From Gordionus sp. m RMFG-2023 (taxonomy: Eukaryota; Nematomorpha; Gordioida; Chordodea; Parachordodidae), in contig NC_088775.1 in NCBI RefSeq assembly GCF_954871325.1, positions 80,267,561 to 80,331,560 of the forward strand: a DNA stretch of 64,000 nt. The letters are read 5' to 3'. Below, piece after piece: positions 34,201-46,089 of this stretch. Positions within the stretch are counted from its first letter, which is position 1; each line of letters begins with the position of its first letter. The position numbers and the translations under genes were made by a program. Under the pieces are notes generated by a model, which was not told where the DNA came from, did not search any database, and saw only the letters and a program-made list of their open reading frames with translations.

Positions 34201-37200
34201 GGCGAAGATGTCAGTCTTTAGGGTTGGTAAGCTTGTACCTGAACCACTCCAATGTTCACAAAGTTGTTAGGCGCATGACAACTTTGCCTTTTTGTAAGGA
34301 GGAAGATATATCTAGGGTAAGGCAAAATTGTTATATTATGGAGTCTGAAAATCCCATGCTCATGGATTTTATGGAGTATAGGGATACGACATGGCTAGGC
34401 CTTAATGCCATATTTCCTCATGGCATATTATGGACAAGGTATTTAAAATATAATTAATTAATTTTAAAAATTTTCATATAATTTAGATATAAAGTCGATG
34501 GTCCCCGCACCAATAATCATTTAGAGGGGTTTCATCATGCCTTAAAGAGAAAAACGGCACACGCTCACCCAAATGTTTATATTCTTATAAAAACTCTAAT
34601 AGGTCATCAACATTCTAACGCCCTCAAAATTATCCAGATCAATAATGGATCTAGAGTGCGGTGAAGAAATAAAAAATATGAAAGAATCGATGAGCATATT
34701 ACAAATTTAACAGCCATATATGAAAGAACGTCACAAATTTTTGAATTTTTAGATAAAATATCTTTTTTAGTAAATTTTAAATATTAAAATTATATTTTCG
34801 TTTTATTTTACAATAATAAATTTATAAGTGTTTTTTTTATACACAAATAAAATATATTATCAAAAAATATCTGATTTATTAGTGAATTTTTTTAAAAATC
34901 ACTTTTATAGGTTAAAGACAAAAAGTTACGAAGATAACAATGATAAATTTATAAACGAATCACTGGACAATCTTTTAATAACATTGAACGTTTTTAATTT
35001 ACTCCAAACTTTATATTTAAACATTCCGCTTATTTGATTGTATATAAATTGCCGAAAATACATTTAAGAACGACTTTAGAAAAAAAATTAAGAAATGCGA
35101 CTTTTTTATCCATAGGAGGACGCCGTTTTAGTCGTCTCACGAATAGGAATAAAAATATATATTTTTCCGGCTATAATTATTTCCCCAATTAGAATAAAGA
35201 ATAAAATATATTTTTTAATATTTAACATAATGTTCTCCAATTCGAATACAGAATATAATATAAAAAATTTATACCCAAAATTTTTATCCACATCTCTATT
35301 ATTATCGGTCAATCATTTACTATATTTCCATAATTTCGAATATGATTTTCTAAAAATTATTTAGATATCCTGGAATAATTCCTAATATATTCTCGAATAA
35401 TTTTATATAAGGATTTTACTTCTTTTTAGCGAATACTAGTAAATATAACATACAGTTTCTTAGTTACTAAGAATGATTTTTATAGAAATTTAATTTTCTT
35501 TTTAAAATATTTTTAGCTAAATTGACATTTAATTTCTTACATAGTCAATGAAGAATATCATGGATAATATAATAGATTAGGAAAATCATTTCGAATAATT
35601 TGATGCATACTTTTTTTCCGCTATTACTTTAATATTGACTTCAAAGCCTCCTCTCAACAAAACAAATATCGAATTAGATCTTTTATGAAATTCCTTTTTT
35701 TAATATTTATTATTTTATTTTATTTTACTTTAATAATCTTAATTCCCAATTTTGGAGTATTTTTTTTAATGCTACCTTTATAATATATTAATTTCCAATT
35801 TTGGAATATTTAACTTTCTTTATTATACCTTTATAATATGTCAAATCCCAATTTTGGAATATTTATCTTTTTTTATTTTACCTTTATAATATATTAATAT
35901 ACAATTTTGGAATATTCATCTTTTATTTTACCTTTATAAATTAACTCCCAAATTTGGAATAATTTGCCTGGCTTTCTCTCAGTCCTTTTGATTTAAAGAA
36001 GAATATACCACACCTGAAAAAGTGATCATTCTGCCGCATTGATAATAAAGTAGTAATTACATTGCGAACTGCATAACGTATTTCTACTTTCTTTATTTTA
36101 ATTTAAAACGTTCAGCAACATTTATTACACAGAAATAATCATCATTTTCTAATGTTAAATATATTGGTGGCTTGTTTAACTCTGGTACATTTAAGGCTCC
36201 TAATATTTTTTCAAAGTATTTTTTTTATCATTTGATTCAATCCATAAGTTCTTTATCATGGGAAAATATTTTCTCAAAATATTTTGCGTAAACCATCTTA
36301 TTAAAAAGATACAAGATAATTTTCAGAATAAAGGATCTTAGATAAAGATACTAGTATCTAATTAAAAATGTAAAAAAGATACTGAGTACAAGATACAAAA
36401 GTATCTTGTATCTTAGATACAAGTATTGGCGGTACTGCCAAACTCTGGCAATAACCCTTATGGAACATTTGGATACGTATATGTAGGTAAATTAATATAA
36501 TTTATTATACTTGTAATAAATAGAAATTTATATGTATGAATATGAAATATATATGTATGAATATGAAGTATTTATTACCCATAATTTAATTAATTTATAT
36601 ATATTTTTTATCTATTAATCCTTCTAAATATATATTTAATATGTATTATTTATTTAATATGTAATATTTATTAGACATATATATATTTAATTATAGATAT
36701 ATTTTTATCCTTCTAAATATATATTTAATATTAATTACACATTATATATTAGTGGTAACATAAAGTGAGTATGTTTATGCTATTTTAATTAATGCAATTT
36801 AGACCTGAATTCTTAATATTTATGAATTATATTGTTTTAGAATAAAGAAAATAATTTTAATGAAATTGTTACAAAATTAATGGATGCTAATTTTGAAATG
36901 ACATTATCAAAAAAGGTGGTCGACATATATTATTCGAACTCCTTGATTTAAAAAAAAAACTTGGATTTCGGCAATAATTATATTTTTGCTTAAAACAATA
37001 ATTTAGAGAACTACCAGATTTTAACACGGTTCTCAACCAGTGATTATCAATTGATTTTTTATCTTTGATGGGAAAACGGGATATCAATTTAATACGCTAC
37101 ATTTATATAGCTGATATTTTTGTTGATCATTATTATTTAGGTATCATAATTTAACATAAAAAAAATTCCCGGAAAACAAAACTTGTGAGGTTTGAAATTA

Positions 37201-40200
37201 TATTATTATTTTACTTTTTATAATATAATCTGGGTGCCAGCTAGACGGCAGTAAGAAAAATAATATAGATTTTTATTTTTACAACCCAAAATTTTGTAAT
37301 CTACCAAACATTCAACTAGGACTCAATTTTCAATTAGAAACGATGTTGGCCAAAAAATTAATATATTTGAAAAGATTATATGTAAAAATTACAAAATACT
37401 AATGTTGTTAAATGGTTCGATTTGAACCGATTTTTAAAAATGACTAACTCAATATTTTAGCCCGAAAAATATGCCCATATTTTATATCAAAAAAAAATTC
37501 CCAATCCAATAATTAGAAAAATTGGATTTTTTAACATAAAACTTGGATTCTATATTTAGCCGATTAACAACATTAAATGGTAGTATGAAAAATGAGAAAA
37601 TGGTTCATCTATAGAGTGAGATTCAATTTGTTAATATAATTATTTTTAAAATTAGTTAATATTTATCAATAAAAAATTGAATTTAATATCTCACTTCCGT
37701 CCTCTTCTTAAATTGGTTTATCAATCATAACTTGAGTTTACGACTCAGGGTTCTTGTGTAAAGTAAAAATTATCAAATATTTTCGGATTAAGAAGAGAAT
37801 TTTTTAAAAAAGTAATCTTAAAGATAATTACCTCTATGCTAATATTGAAATACTCGTCCTCTATACATAAAAATATGATTGAGAAAACACAATATTATAA
37901 ATATAATATTAATTAGTTGGTTTGGGGTTGGTGCTCAAGTCCATGGATTTGGTCGATTACATCAACTCATTTGGTTGGGTTTGTTCTGTTTCATATCAAA
38001 AACCGTGATCTTGTAAAACCTATTATTGATCACAATTTTTTTAATTTATTTTTGGAAATAATACACTTTGACACATCTTTCACTATGCTAAACATAAGTT
38101 CAACTGGTGCAAAGGATGGTAGAGTTATGTTTTATATAATAAATAAAATTTTCAATTAGAGGAATTTGTAAAAAATATTTAAAAAATGAATTTTCAAAAA
38201 CCTAATAAATCATCTCCCCAAAAATATTCACATGTTTTTTTGAATTTGAGTTTCCAAGTATTCACTAAATTCGGTTGTTTCATTCCACTTAAATTTCTAG
38301 CTTTATTATCTTTCATATCATCCAGAATAATAAATAACTAGGATCTCCGGCTTCATATCCCCTACCAACTATTTATTGGTGATGCACAAATATATAGGAA
38401 GCAAACATACCCCTCTAGCACTTCTTTCCCATAAATCACCACGCACAGGAATGTTCAATCATTTTATATAAATATTGATTTTATAATAGTATAAGAGAAA
38501 AAAATTAACATCAAAAATGTAATAAAGTAAAATTAAAGAATTTTTCTTAATGATCTGAATTAAAATCTCGATTTATAAAATTTAAAAAAAATAAATATAA
38601 AATTTTTTTTTCCTTATTTTTTATAGGGAAAAATTTGAAGTAACGAATTACTTTTCTTTTCCTAAAAATGGTAACGCGTTACTTTACAGCACTACAAAAT
38701 TGACATTGAATGTCATAGAATAAAATTTTAAGCAAAAAAAATTATTTATTTTGTGGTGAGACTATTTAGAGGTCCGTAAAAATTTATTAGATAGATGTAT
38801 TGGAAATCTATTTAGGCACATATTACTTTGTGAACAATTTCTCCTCTCCTCCGCGTTCTCTTGCACAGGGAATATGGAATAAAATAAATTTCAAAAATTA
38901 CCTTGAACCTTAAAAAAAAGGATTAAAAAAGTTGTAAATACTCCCCTTAGAAGATATTAATTTATAGGTTTTTAAAAAAATTAAATAAATCAATTAACAA
39001 CATCACTATCTATCTGGTTAATTGTATAATTCAGAATAAATTAGTGGTACTTGATTCATTAAGCAATCCTTATAAATCGGAGAGCTTAAAATTATTATAC
39101 TGTGGGATGATAGGGAATCCATAGAACTTGAGAATCTTTCAATTTTAAATCATTTACCGAGGTATATTTTAAATTTTAAATATTATATTAGACCGGAAAA
39201 GTATTTCATATATATGGTACCCACATCGTGAATTTTAGATAATTTTATCATGAAGATTTGATCTAGTCATAATTAATATTGATTTATATGGATTTTTCAT
39301 ATAAATTAATAAATACACAAATGGCGAAAATTGTCTGAAATTAATAGGGTTGATACTACTCTACTCATGCTGGAATGCATTTCCTGTAAAATCGGATTTT
39401 TAAAAATCGCCTCCGCTAAATGATTTAGGATTGAGGAATTCCGAATCTTCGCGGATTCAATATATCCCTTACACCGAATTTATACAAAAATTAATGTTAG
39501 ATTATTATATTTATGCCATATTTTGTAAATTCGCCTCGAATTTGCGCTAACTGTAAATGAAGGGTTATGCGGCATATATACGCATCTTGCAAAGATAAAA
39601 GAATTTTTCTTCTTTAAAAATATAAACATATTAGTGATATTTTAGAATATATAAATTGTTATCCCTTCTACATATGTATACATAAGGATATAAAATACTG
39701 ATGGAGTCGTTGAAAAATTAGCTAAATTACAAAGGAGTATATTTTTTTTCGTAAATAAGTAACCAGCGAGTTTATACATAAATTCAATATTGTATATAAT
39801 TTATGGTAGAAATTGGTATAATGCTCAAAAATTCATATTATGCTTTTTTTTCAACTTACATTTATTTTATAGTGATTCATATTAGATGATAGCTCTATTT
39901 TTACGCATCTGTCGGTCACTCATGTAGGATTTTATTGTTCCCATATTGGATTCTGCAAGAATTTCATCAGATTTTGTAACGAATGGAAAATAATTTTCTC
40001 ACGCTTTCATGGTGTAGTCGATTTCTTATCTTTATGTGTTTTTTAAAAAGCAGACCATAGTCTTTCTATGGCTACACTGGATGGGAGAATAATTTTGCAG
40101 CTAAACATTTGATTTGTACAAATCCCTTTCTATCAGAATAATACCGAAATATTAGGCAATACCTTTCCAAACACCACGACGTTTCCTAAAACCTCATTTA

Positions 40201-42252
40201 AATTGATATTTAACTAAATTTGCCATTACTGTGTTTAAATTTGGATTTAAACGATTGCTTAACCTATTTGTGGTAAAGGCAATATTCATGTGTAGACATG
40301 GTTTGGCCTATATAACGTTGATTCAAAAGATTTTTTGCAAAATGAAAATATAGAAAAGTTTTTTCCTTTTGGTTAATATAAACTTAATGTCAAAGTCCTT
40401 TTGCGATATTGTGTTTGGGTAAAGTTATTAATTATGTTATATTTCTGTAAATACTGGTATATCAGATAAATATGATTTTTTTAATGCACTTGTCATATGG
40501 CTCAATCACAGAATTAAGGTGTATTCACATAAATCTCATTTCATATTATTTTTATTATGGTCAACCAATATGGAAGAAAATGGCAAAAAATGATAGAAAT
40601 AAAAAGTTGTTTAAAATTTGGCTGAAGATAAAAAAACGGCAAGAAGAGTTAAAATAAATTGCCATATATTTATAAAAACTAAATGGGGATTCCCAGGGTG
40701 CGGATCATTTTCCTGGGTATTTTTACATCGCTAGTTTTAAGTATAAAAAATCCGAAACTATATCTTAAAATTTTTTATTACCTATATTTTAGATGAGCAA
40801 GTTTATCCCCAAAAATGAAAGAAACAAAATGGTGAATGTAATTCATAAGTGTGGACCGAATAAAAGCTTATCCCATTCCAATATGGAAACTAACTTAAAT
40901 TTGATTGAAGCAAACGCAGATCAAATTTTAGGCTATGACAGAGTCGAAATAAACTTAAATAAAAACATAACAATTGATGACCAGAAGTGGGATAGTAAAA
41001 AGGCTAAATCTGAAATCGATTCACTGCAAAGGAAAAAACATCAAATAACCTATCTGGCTCTTCAGGTTTGATTTTGTTTAAATGAAATTTGTTATATTTA
41101 AATTTGATTTCTATGTCAAACATTTAACCAAGGTTATATTTGTTTTTAAACCAGGGACCTATACAGAAATGATTTTCTCTCTCTCTTTATCTTATTTTAT
41201 TTGTCCTCGTTCTTCTTATTTGTGTATTTCTTTTTAGACCTGGCTAAACAGATTATGAACTAGGACAACCTATTTTGGGTTGTTTTAAGTGTATACATTA
41301 AATTAATATTATTTGTTATTTATATTTTTTTTCGATACAAATGAATATTATATGTTCATTTAGATGCACTATTTTGGAAAGAGTCACCTTTACAAAAATC
41401 TAAATACTCTTTTTAGGTAGTTTAGAGAGGGCTATATAGACGTCTAAACATACTACTATTTAGAAATAAGACAAACTAGGACACGACCTTATGATTTATA
41501 AAATCTCATATCTTTGTTATACTGGCATTATTACATCGAAGCAATATTTTCATTTGACTAGTTGAAGTATAAGTGCAAATGAGAACCCTTTCTACACAAA
41601 CTTATGGTAATAAGGAAAAATAGAATATGAACCCTGAATGTTCATTTATGTTCAATTTATCCTAACAATCCATTGTGAATTATTTTTTTATTTTTTAAAA
41701 TATTATCTTATTATTAGCCACTCATTGCATAGGTGATTTATCATTCAAGTTTTAAAACCTAAAAGGCATTTCAACTCACAGCTAACAATATTAATATTCC
41801 ATGTGATATAAATGTAGTTAGTAAAAATATGAATATTACTTTCGTTCTACAGTATTTCTTAAAGAATGTTTGTGCCTGTGAGTCCCCGTATAAGCCAATT
41901 TATTACTTCATTTATGAAATGTTGAATTAACTGCTGTGCAGTTATGTTTTTTTCTTCAAAGGATTAATTGACGAATAGTATAATATAAATTGGAATAAAA
42001 AAATTCGGCATAAGTTGGTTTTAAAAGGGTATGATATTAAAAACGACACCGTGTCAGGTTTACAAATTAAAGACAACTCAGGCCATGCTTATTTTTTAAC
42101 AATAAATTTAATTAATCAATTGATTGCCAAATGATATTCATTTACCAATTATTTATTTTACTAAGGCCAAAGAAAAGGAATTTGAATTACAAAATCAATG
42201 GGCTGCAGGTAGAATTGCCAGGAAAGAATCAAGATCCAGATATGGATTTTAA
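28288..42252 (+). CDS. PRCC: PRCC-like nuclear protein, seven exons, one 11.7-kb intron
   Basis: Exons 28288-28339, 28390-28487, 28527-28595, 28642-28998, 29043-29117, 40793-41065 and 42166-42252 join without phase errors into about 336 residues. The N-terminus MLGLVDYDNESDEEDD fits the S-L-V-x-Y-x-S-D-E-S start of PRCC. Exon 4 opens CKLLSILPEPSHKF, like the L-L-P-x-P block, and has SSPISFFFDDE where PRCC has its ENFFSL motif. The C-terminus is diagnostic: RKKHQITYLALQ then AKEKEFELQNQW and SRSRYGF-stop, matching the conserved H-Q-I-T-Y-L...Y-G-F end. PRCC is a nuclear protein associated with splicing factors. Human PRCC is longer (proline-rich middle, absent here). Introns 1-4 are 39-50 nt, intron 5 is 11,675 nt and full of transposons, and intron 6 is 1.1 kb with a hAT remnant. 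The start is the first ATG giving the acidic PRCC opening. Confidence 0.82.
29118..30051. other. Start of PRCC intron 5, no repeats recognised
   Basis: AT-rich intronic sequence from the GTAAAA donor to the left edge of the MULE palindrome. No exon-like frame or transposon end was recognised. Confidence 0.5.
30440..31860 (-). pseudogene. MULE transposase, left arm copy
   Basis: Minus strand, in order. A FLYWCH-like end (YRFHCQNRDIIKYRCRVADC, then a C-x-F-D-G-A-Y-I-A-S-G-I-H tail) lies at about 31835-31720. Next come NERFLINGTGNLYVFGTDSM and the MULE core EIYMDGTFHVAPTLFYQLYT, with the catalytic Asp of M-D-G-T-F (31380-31300). After it are GVVMPIIYALLPDKTKETY and then the D/N-F-E-A-A-A-I region in a shifted frame. 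A 40-nt type intron, FFHYSQALWR, a second intron and the HTNNQLVGFHHALKRKTAHA tail end it (to about 30440). A frame change lies between FIPRFGQ and NFEAAA, so the coding sequence is not continuous. Confidence 0.82.
32008..32720. repeat. Tandem repeat, about 110-bp unit, seven copies
   Basis: Each unit contains AACAATTTAAGAATTTATAA, TTTACTTGAGGTATTAGGCA, GTATGACAGAAACTG and GGAGGATTATTACATGGACC. Seven copies run head to tail in the left arm of the MULE palindrome, the last partial. The right arm has only two copies, inverted (33003-33215). One unit has lost TATTAG and another the 'CATAATTTGG' block, so the array has been changing. Confidence 0.9.
32779..33045 (-). pseudogene. FLYWCH zinc-finger exon in the palindrome centre
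   Basis: The minus-strand frame reads KKTKKGNHLIVYLGYEYLIK, then NFVHLNCRDNCSAGVKLSLK and TIEHTSRCKC. This follows the FLYWCH pattern: K-G, hydrophobic pair, G-Y-x-Y, then C-x(2,3)-C and a late His. FLYWCH domains are often found in front of MULE transposases. Its start (VHNLEDYYMDLK) lies within a tandem-repeat unit. It is single-copy and sits between the arms, so only the minus-strand transposase is downstream of it. Confidence 0.65.
33388..34790 (+). pseudogene. MULE transposase, right arm copy
   Basis: Plus-strand counterpart of the left-arm gene. It has YRFHCQNRDIIKYRCR (33400), then an about 9-bp deletion that destroys the D-C-H-A finger residues. NERFLIHGTGNLYVFGTDSM, MIYMDGTFHVAPTLFYQLYT and VVMPIIYALLPDKTKETY follow (33735-34127). 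The shifted frame then gives SNFEAAAISALKFVFPSMVIK. An intron 34131-34170 (40 nt) restores GCFFHYSQALWR, and a second intron 34439-34486 (48 nt) restores YKVDGPRTNNHLEGFHHAL. Motifs D-F/N-F-E, C-F-F-H-x-x-Q and R-T-N-N-x-x-E are MULE hallmarks. The frame change before NFEAAA is shared with the left arm. Confidence 0.82.
35166..35734. other. Intronic AT-rich sequence, nothing recognised
   Basis: Part of PRCC intron 5 between the palindrome and the 57-bp tandem repeat. No coding or repeat structure was seen apart from recurring GAATAATT words. Confidence 0.5.
35735..35972. repeat. Tandem repeat, about 57-bp unit, five copies
   Basis: Units carry CCCAATTTTGGAATATTTA, a T-rich stretch with CTTT, and ACCTTTATAATATATTAA. 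Five diverged copies run head to tail; the last is shortened. It lies directly at the 3' side of the hAT remnant that follows and may belong to that element. Confidence 0.8.
35975..36448 (-). mobile_element. hAT remnant with GTATCTTGTATCTTAGATAC subterminal repeats
   Basis: The right edge reads, on the minus strand, CAGAGTTTGGCAGTACCGCC followed by several inverted and direct copies of AAGATAC / GTATCTT, a known look of hAT 5' ends. On the same strand a coding-like stretch follows: KYFEKIFSHDKELMD, a few stops, then NVPELNKPPIYLTLENDDYF. No left end was identified. The match of this peptide to a specific transposase could not be confirmed. Confidence 0.55.
36449..37403. other. AT-rich intronic sequence
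   Basis: Part of PRCC intron 5. The area 36530-36750 has repeated ATATGTATGAATATGAA and TATATATTTAATAT words, simple low-complexity repetition. No gene was seen. Confidence 0.5.
37404..37578. mobile_element. 'ACGGCTCGATTT' MITE family, copy d
   Basis: The left edge TGTTGTTAAATGGTTCGATT continues GAACCGATTTTTAAAAATG. The right edge TAGCCGATTAACAACA gives an inverted terminus (TGTTGTTAA / TTAACAACA). This is the best-preserved copy for defining the ends. It lies in PRCC intron 5. Confidence 0.65.
37579..39885. other. AT-rich intronic sequence, nothing recognised
   Basis: Part of PRCC intron 5. A frame at 37917-38159 has no motif and no splice context. No repeat with defined ends was found. 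Confidence 0.45.
39885..40160 (-). pseudogene. hAT transposase C-terminal remnant in PRCC intron 5
   Basis: On the minus strand, KGFVQIKCLAAKLFSHPV is followed by AIERLWSAF, a stop, then KTHKDKKSTTP and KREKIIFHSLQNL. The order A-x-x-L-x-S-x-P, E-R-x-W-S-x-F, x-H-x-K-x(n)-K matches the hATC region of hAT families with an E-R-N-W-S core. Several stops break it and no terminal repeats were recognised. Confidence 0.6.
41150..41640 (-). mobile_element. Decayed hAT element in PRCC intron 6
   Basis: The left edge CAGGGACCTATACAG matches the terminus of the 24423 element (CAGGGACCTGAACAG). Near 41585-41625 the sequence GAACCCTTTCTACACAAACT parallels GGCCCTTTCTACAGAAACTT of that element, which encodes its hATC core on the minus strand. 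A possible right edge is GAACCCTGAATG near 41640. It is a relative of the 24423 family, too eroded to be active. Confidence 0.5.
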
Positions 42253-43952
42253 ATATTTATATATATTTTATTTGTAATATTAAACATTAATAATATTCAA
42301 TGGTATATTTATATATAATAAATTCTTATGGCAACTCGAAGATAATAAAAATGCATTAATACGAACTACAATTTAAATGATTATTAAAAAGTATTAGCCT
42401 AGTGATCGTATTTTCCTAAGGAAATAAAAGTAATTTTTTTAATTTTAAAAGATATTACTGAGTAAGATTAATTTTTATCAACTAATTTAAATTGATTTCT
42501 TTACATTAATTTAAGTATTTTAAAAAAATTATATATACAGAAATGTCATAAAAAAATATGTGATTTTAGGATATTAAAAAAAGGTGTTTTTGATTGGTCA
42601 GAGTAAAGTGTATCATGATTTTATGATGGTTTTCTTTTTTGTTCCATTTTTTCCTCCAACTAAATTTTACCTCTAAGTTAAAGTTAAAAATTTGATCGCA
42701 AAACCTACATTATGTTTATTTCGGGATAAAAAATAAAATAAATATTGTACATCAGTTTATTTCCAAAATAAAACAGAAATGATATCGAAAATCAATATTC
42801 AAAATGCAAAAAAAGACTTCTGTTTGTCACTTTAACCCTTGAGAGATAAGGTGGAAAAATAACTCGAGTGGTTAGGTGGATATAATTTATTAGTATTTTT
42901 ATAGGCGAAAAGGAAGCAAAATTTCCTTATATTTCATATTTTTATTATATCGAAATATATTTAAAACATGTAATAATTAATTTTTTAAAATTAATATCGA
43001 AATATTAGTATAAACCTGTTTTCAAATTATTATCTTATAAATATGAGTTTTTTTGTCTACAAAGAATGCGTATACAGTTAAAACCGTTTAATTGCATATC
43101 GCATAAGTGCAAAAACTTTTAAATGCAAAAAAACCCACGATTTTAATAAAAATTACTATGGAATAATGTTAAATTACATTTATAATTGCGAATTTTTTCA
43201 GGTCTTATTTATATGACAACGTTAATTTAATCGGATAAGTGAAAATAAAAAATATTGTTCGTGATTTTCATTAGTTTGAAGATGTTAGATAGAACGATTA
43301 TTGAGTTTGAAAGATTTCTGTATACATTGTATAGGCACCTGTGATGTTGTATTGAATATGGTTGGTGTAATAGAATCAATTAACCTTTAAGTAATTGATA
43401 ATATGATTAATTGTATTCAATTATATTGTTAATTGTGTACGATAATTAATTGATGTATTTAAATTAATTTGAAAAATATATATAAATTTACAAAGATATA
43501 ATAAAAGTTCACTAATACTCAGTTGGGACCAAATAAAGGAAGTTACTAGTTTATTGAAACCACTAAAAAATAACAACACTAAGATTGCAATAAGAATAAT
43601 TGTGTTTGCCAGATTTTTATAAAAAAACAACTTGTTATTTTTCATGTATATTAGAAAACATTAAAATTCGAGAACAAAACTATTTACAAAACAGTGTAAT
43701 ATATTGTTCTCCCCCTGTTTGAGCAAAAACAGATGGCTAAAGCATCTTAAAGAATTATGGCATAAGCAACGCTATATTATTTACATATATTGGAAGCTAT
43801 TATCACATCTACTGGTTATTGATATTAATGATAACACCGTTGATAACTTGAAAAAATTTATTTTTAGATAAATAATTATCAGACAAAAAGGAGCAACCAT
43901 AAATTTCTATTACATCTTTAATCGAAAAGAAAGTCGATTTATTATAACTATG
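42253..43952. other. Intergenic after PRCC, nothing recognised
   Basis: AT-rich sequence following the PRCC stop codon. No polyadenylation context beyond generic AATAAA-like words can be singled out. No coding or repeat structure was seen. Confidence 0.45.
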
Positions 43953-44255
43953 TTGCTTCAGTGTTAATCCAACATTAATATGTAAACTACCAATTAGTTT
44001 AACTGCCTTTAGTATTAACTAAAAATAACATCAAAATGTACTAAAATGACAACTCCCTCCCCCTCCCCCTAATGTTTTAAACCGCCCACTTATAGTTTTT
44101 TAAATTATTTAACTATGTGCTTCAGTGTTAATCCAACATTAATATATATACAAATTTGTTCAAAACTGCCTTGTATTAACTAACAATAACTTCAAAATGT
44201 ACTAAAGTGATCCCCCCCCCCCCACACATGTTTAAACCGCCGGCTTATAGTTTTT
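43953..44255. repeat. Two tandem units of about 165 bp with C-rich tracts
   Basis: Both units contain TTCAGTGTTAATCCAACATT, TATTAACTAA.AATAAC.TCAAAATGTACTAAA, a C-rich tract, and TTTAAACCGCC..CTTATAGTTTTTTAA. The second unit has a run of 12 C (44212-44223). A further partial block (CCGCCCACCTATAGTTTTTAA) lies at about 44490. No coding content. Confidence 0.75.
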
Positions 44256-44763
44256 TAAGAAATATTTACAATATGTAAAATTTTGTTTAACCTGCCTGCC
44301 ATGTTTAAAAATAATTTATCAAACAGGCATAATTATGAAGCGGGTCTTTGTATAATTCACATGCCCCAATTTGGGCAGGTCCTAAACCAACGTGCTAGAA
44401 AAGAAAGTTATTTTATTAAACTTTTTATAAAATATGCAATAATATGATATAAAAAATAATTTCTAATAAAAATTTTTTCACATCTCAAATTTCTCCGCCC
44501 ACCTATAGTTTTTAAAATATTTTTATTCACCTGTCCAATCAAAGTTCTAAATCAGTCGACCATTAGTCTGGAAGGGGTAAAATGAAAATCCCGCCCACTG
44601 TAGACCTCTAGCCTATACTAAATTATACCATGATGGTTATTTAAATGTTAAATCATATTATCTGTCAAATAATTATTTTATCTAAAATTCTCATATTATT
44701 CGTAAATATTTCAAATTATTTAACATGTTTCTTGAGGAACATTCTATTTTTTAGGGATGTGAT

Positions 44764-45972
44764 CAGGGTTGCCAGGTCAAAATTTTTAAATTGCGGGAGA
44801 AATTTGGTATTATGCGGGAAAAATATAAAAATTGCGATAGAAATATAAAAATTGCTAAAAAAAAATTTTTGCGGGCCCCTATTATTTTTTAGTTTATATA
44901 AATACAAAGTCGCTACCTATTTTTCAAAATAAAATAACATCTTGATTTATTAAAATATATTAATTTATAAAAAAAAACCAACGATCTTTTTTAAATATAA
45001 AAGAATGTAAACAAGATAAAATTTTATAAAAACGATTTTAATTTTACAATTAAAAATATATTTTATGCGAATGTCCCGCAAAACCACCGCAATTGGAAAT
45101 CTACCGTGTGTGTATAACATTATGAGGATAGGCGCTTAATTAACACGTTTAAATACATAATAATATACTCCAATAAGAAATAATACAGATGAAACTACAG
45201 TTGCCGTAATTGTAATCACTAATCTTGTAGTACAACATTCACAGAGATACTTATCAGCACAATGTTGGTAGAATCTTTTTCCCATAATATTTAACGACTC
45301 TAATATAAGTGAAAACTATATTTGTAGAACAAAAATGAGCAAGGCTATCATCAATGTTTTAGAATTTAAATCCAGGAGGTCAATTCTTGACGATTTGAAA
45401 AATGGGCATACATATGCAATTCTAACAGATGCATCTAATAAGGGAAATATTAAAATATTTCCCTAGATCCTCCGCTATTTCATCAAAATTAAGGTAGTTT
45501 CAAAACTATTAAATTTTTTCCCCTCAAATAGTAATCCAAAGACATAGCTAACCATATAATGGTAAATATAGCAGATTCGAGATTATCATAAATTGCATGT
45601 CAGCTTTCTGATCTGATAATGTCTCAGTGAATTTGGTAAAAACAGAGTGTATTTACAGAATTCAGTCAGCACAATGTTGGTTGCGATATGTTCCTAATAC
45701 CCGCCATCGGAATTTAAAAATTTTATAAACCTTTAAAAAAATATTTCTTAAATAAAGATTATAAAAGCTGTCCTAATATTTTGAAATTTTTTTTACAATA
45801 ATGAATGGCAGAGGTATATTTAGGAATGATTTCACATGAAGGAAATCTACTACATGCTGTTAATGTGTAGTTGCAATCAGAAGAATCTTAACAAAGATTC
45901 ACAAAATTATTCTGCAGATGTGTTCATCTCGGAGAAAAATTGACAATAAATTTTATGGCGCCATTGCTAAAA
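44764..45972 (+). mobile_element. hAT family B, copy A (truncated)
   Basis: It starts with the hAT-like terminus CAGGGTTGCCAGGTCAAAAT. Subterminal repeats of TTGCGGGA and CCCGCAAAACC follow. The coding remnant from about 45336 reads MSKAIINVLEFKSRRSILDD and YAILTDASNKGNIKIFP, where D-A-S-N-K-G-N is the first catalytic Asp region of this transposase group, then broken frames. It stops at about 45972, after a sequence encoding part of the KFYGAIAK block, where copy B begins in the opposite direction. Confidence 0.7.
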
Positions 45973-46089
45973 CTTAATTATATTTTATTTGAGATTTAAA
46001 TAATAGAACTAAATGTTTACCGTCGTTATTGAGATATTTATAAAATTACTGGCATGACATATTATATATTTGTTTAACCATTAGCTCGG

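Larger units (their letters stand above)
30052..35165. mobile_element. Palindromic MULE element inside PRCC intron 5
   Basis: Two arms of about 2.1 kb (about 30052-32220 and 33003-35165) are inverted copies of each other, centred near 32610. Each arm carries the same MULE transposase reading outward. The outer ends match as TATTCCTATTTGTGA on the left and the reversed TCACGAATAGGAATA on the right. The spacer of about 780 bp holds extra tandem units and a FLYWCH finger frame. Arm-to-arm identity is high: the 125-residue catalytic stretch differs at only a handful of positions. The structure could be a MULE with very long inverted ends or a head-to-head duplication. Confidence 0.85.

Noticed and set aside
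34828-35037. 69-codon frame at the outer edge of the palindrome
   Set aside because: Outside the MULE coding order and not preserved as a protein in the other arm.
37917-38159. 80-codon open frame inside PRCC intron 5
   Set aside because: Hydrophobic low-complexity translation, no conserved motif, no flanking splice or repeat support.
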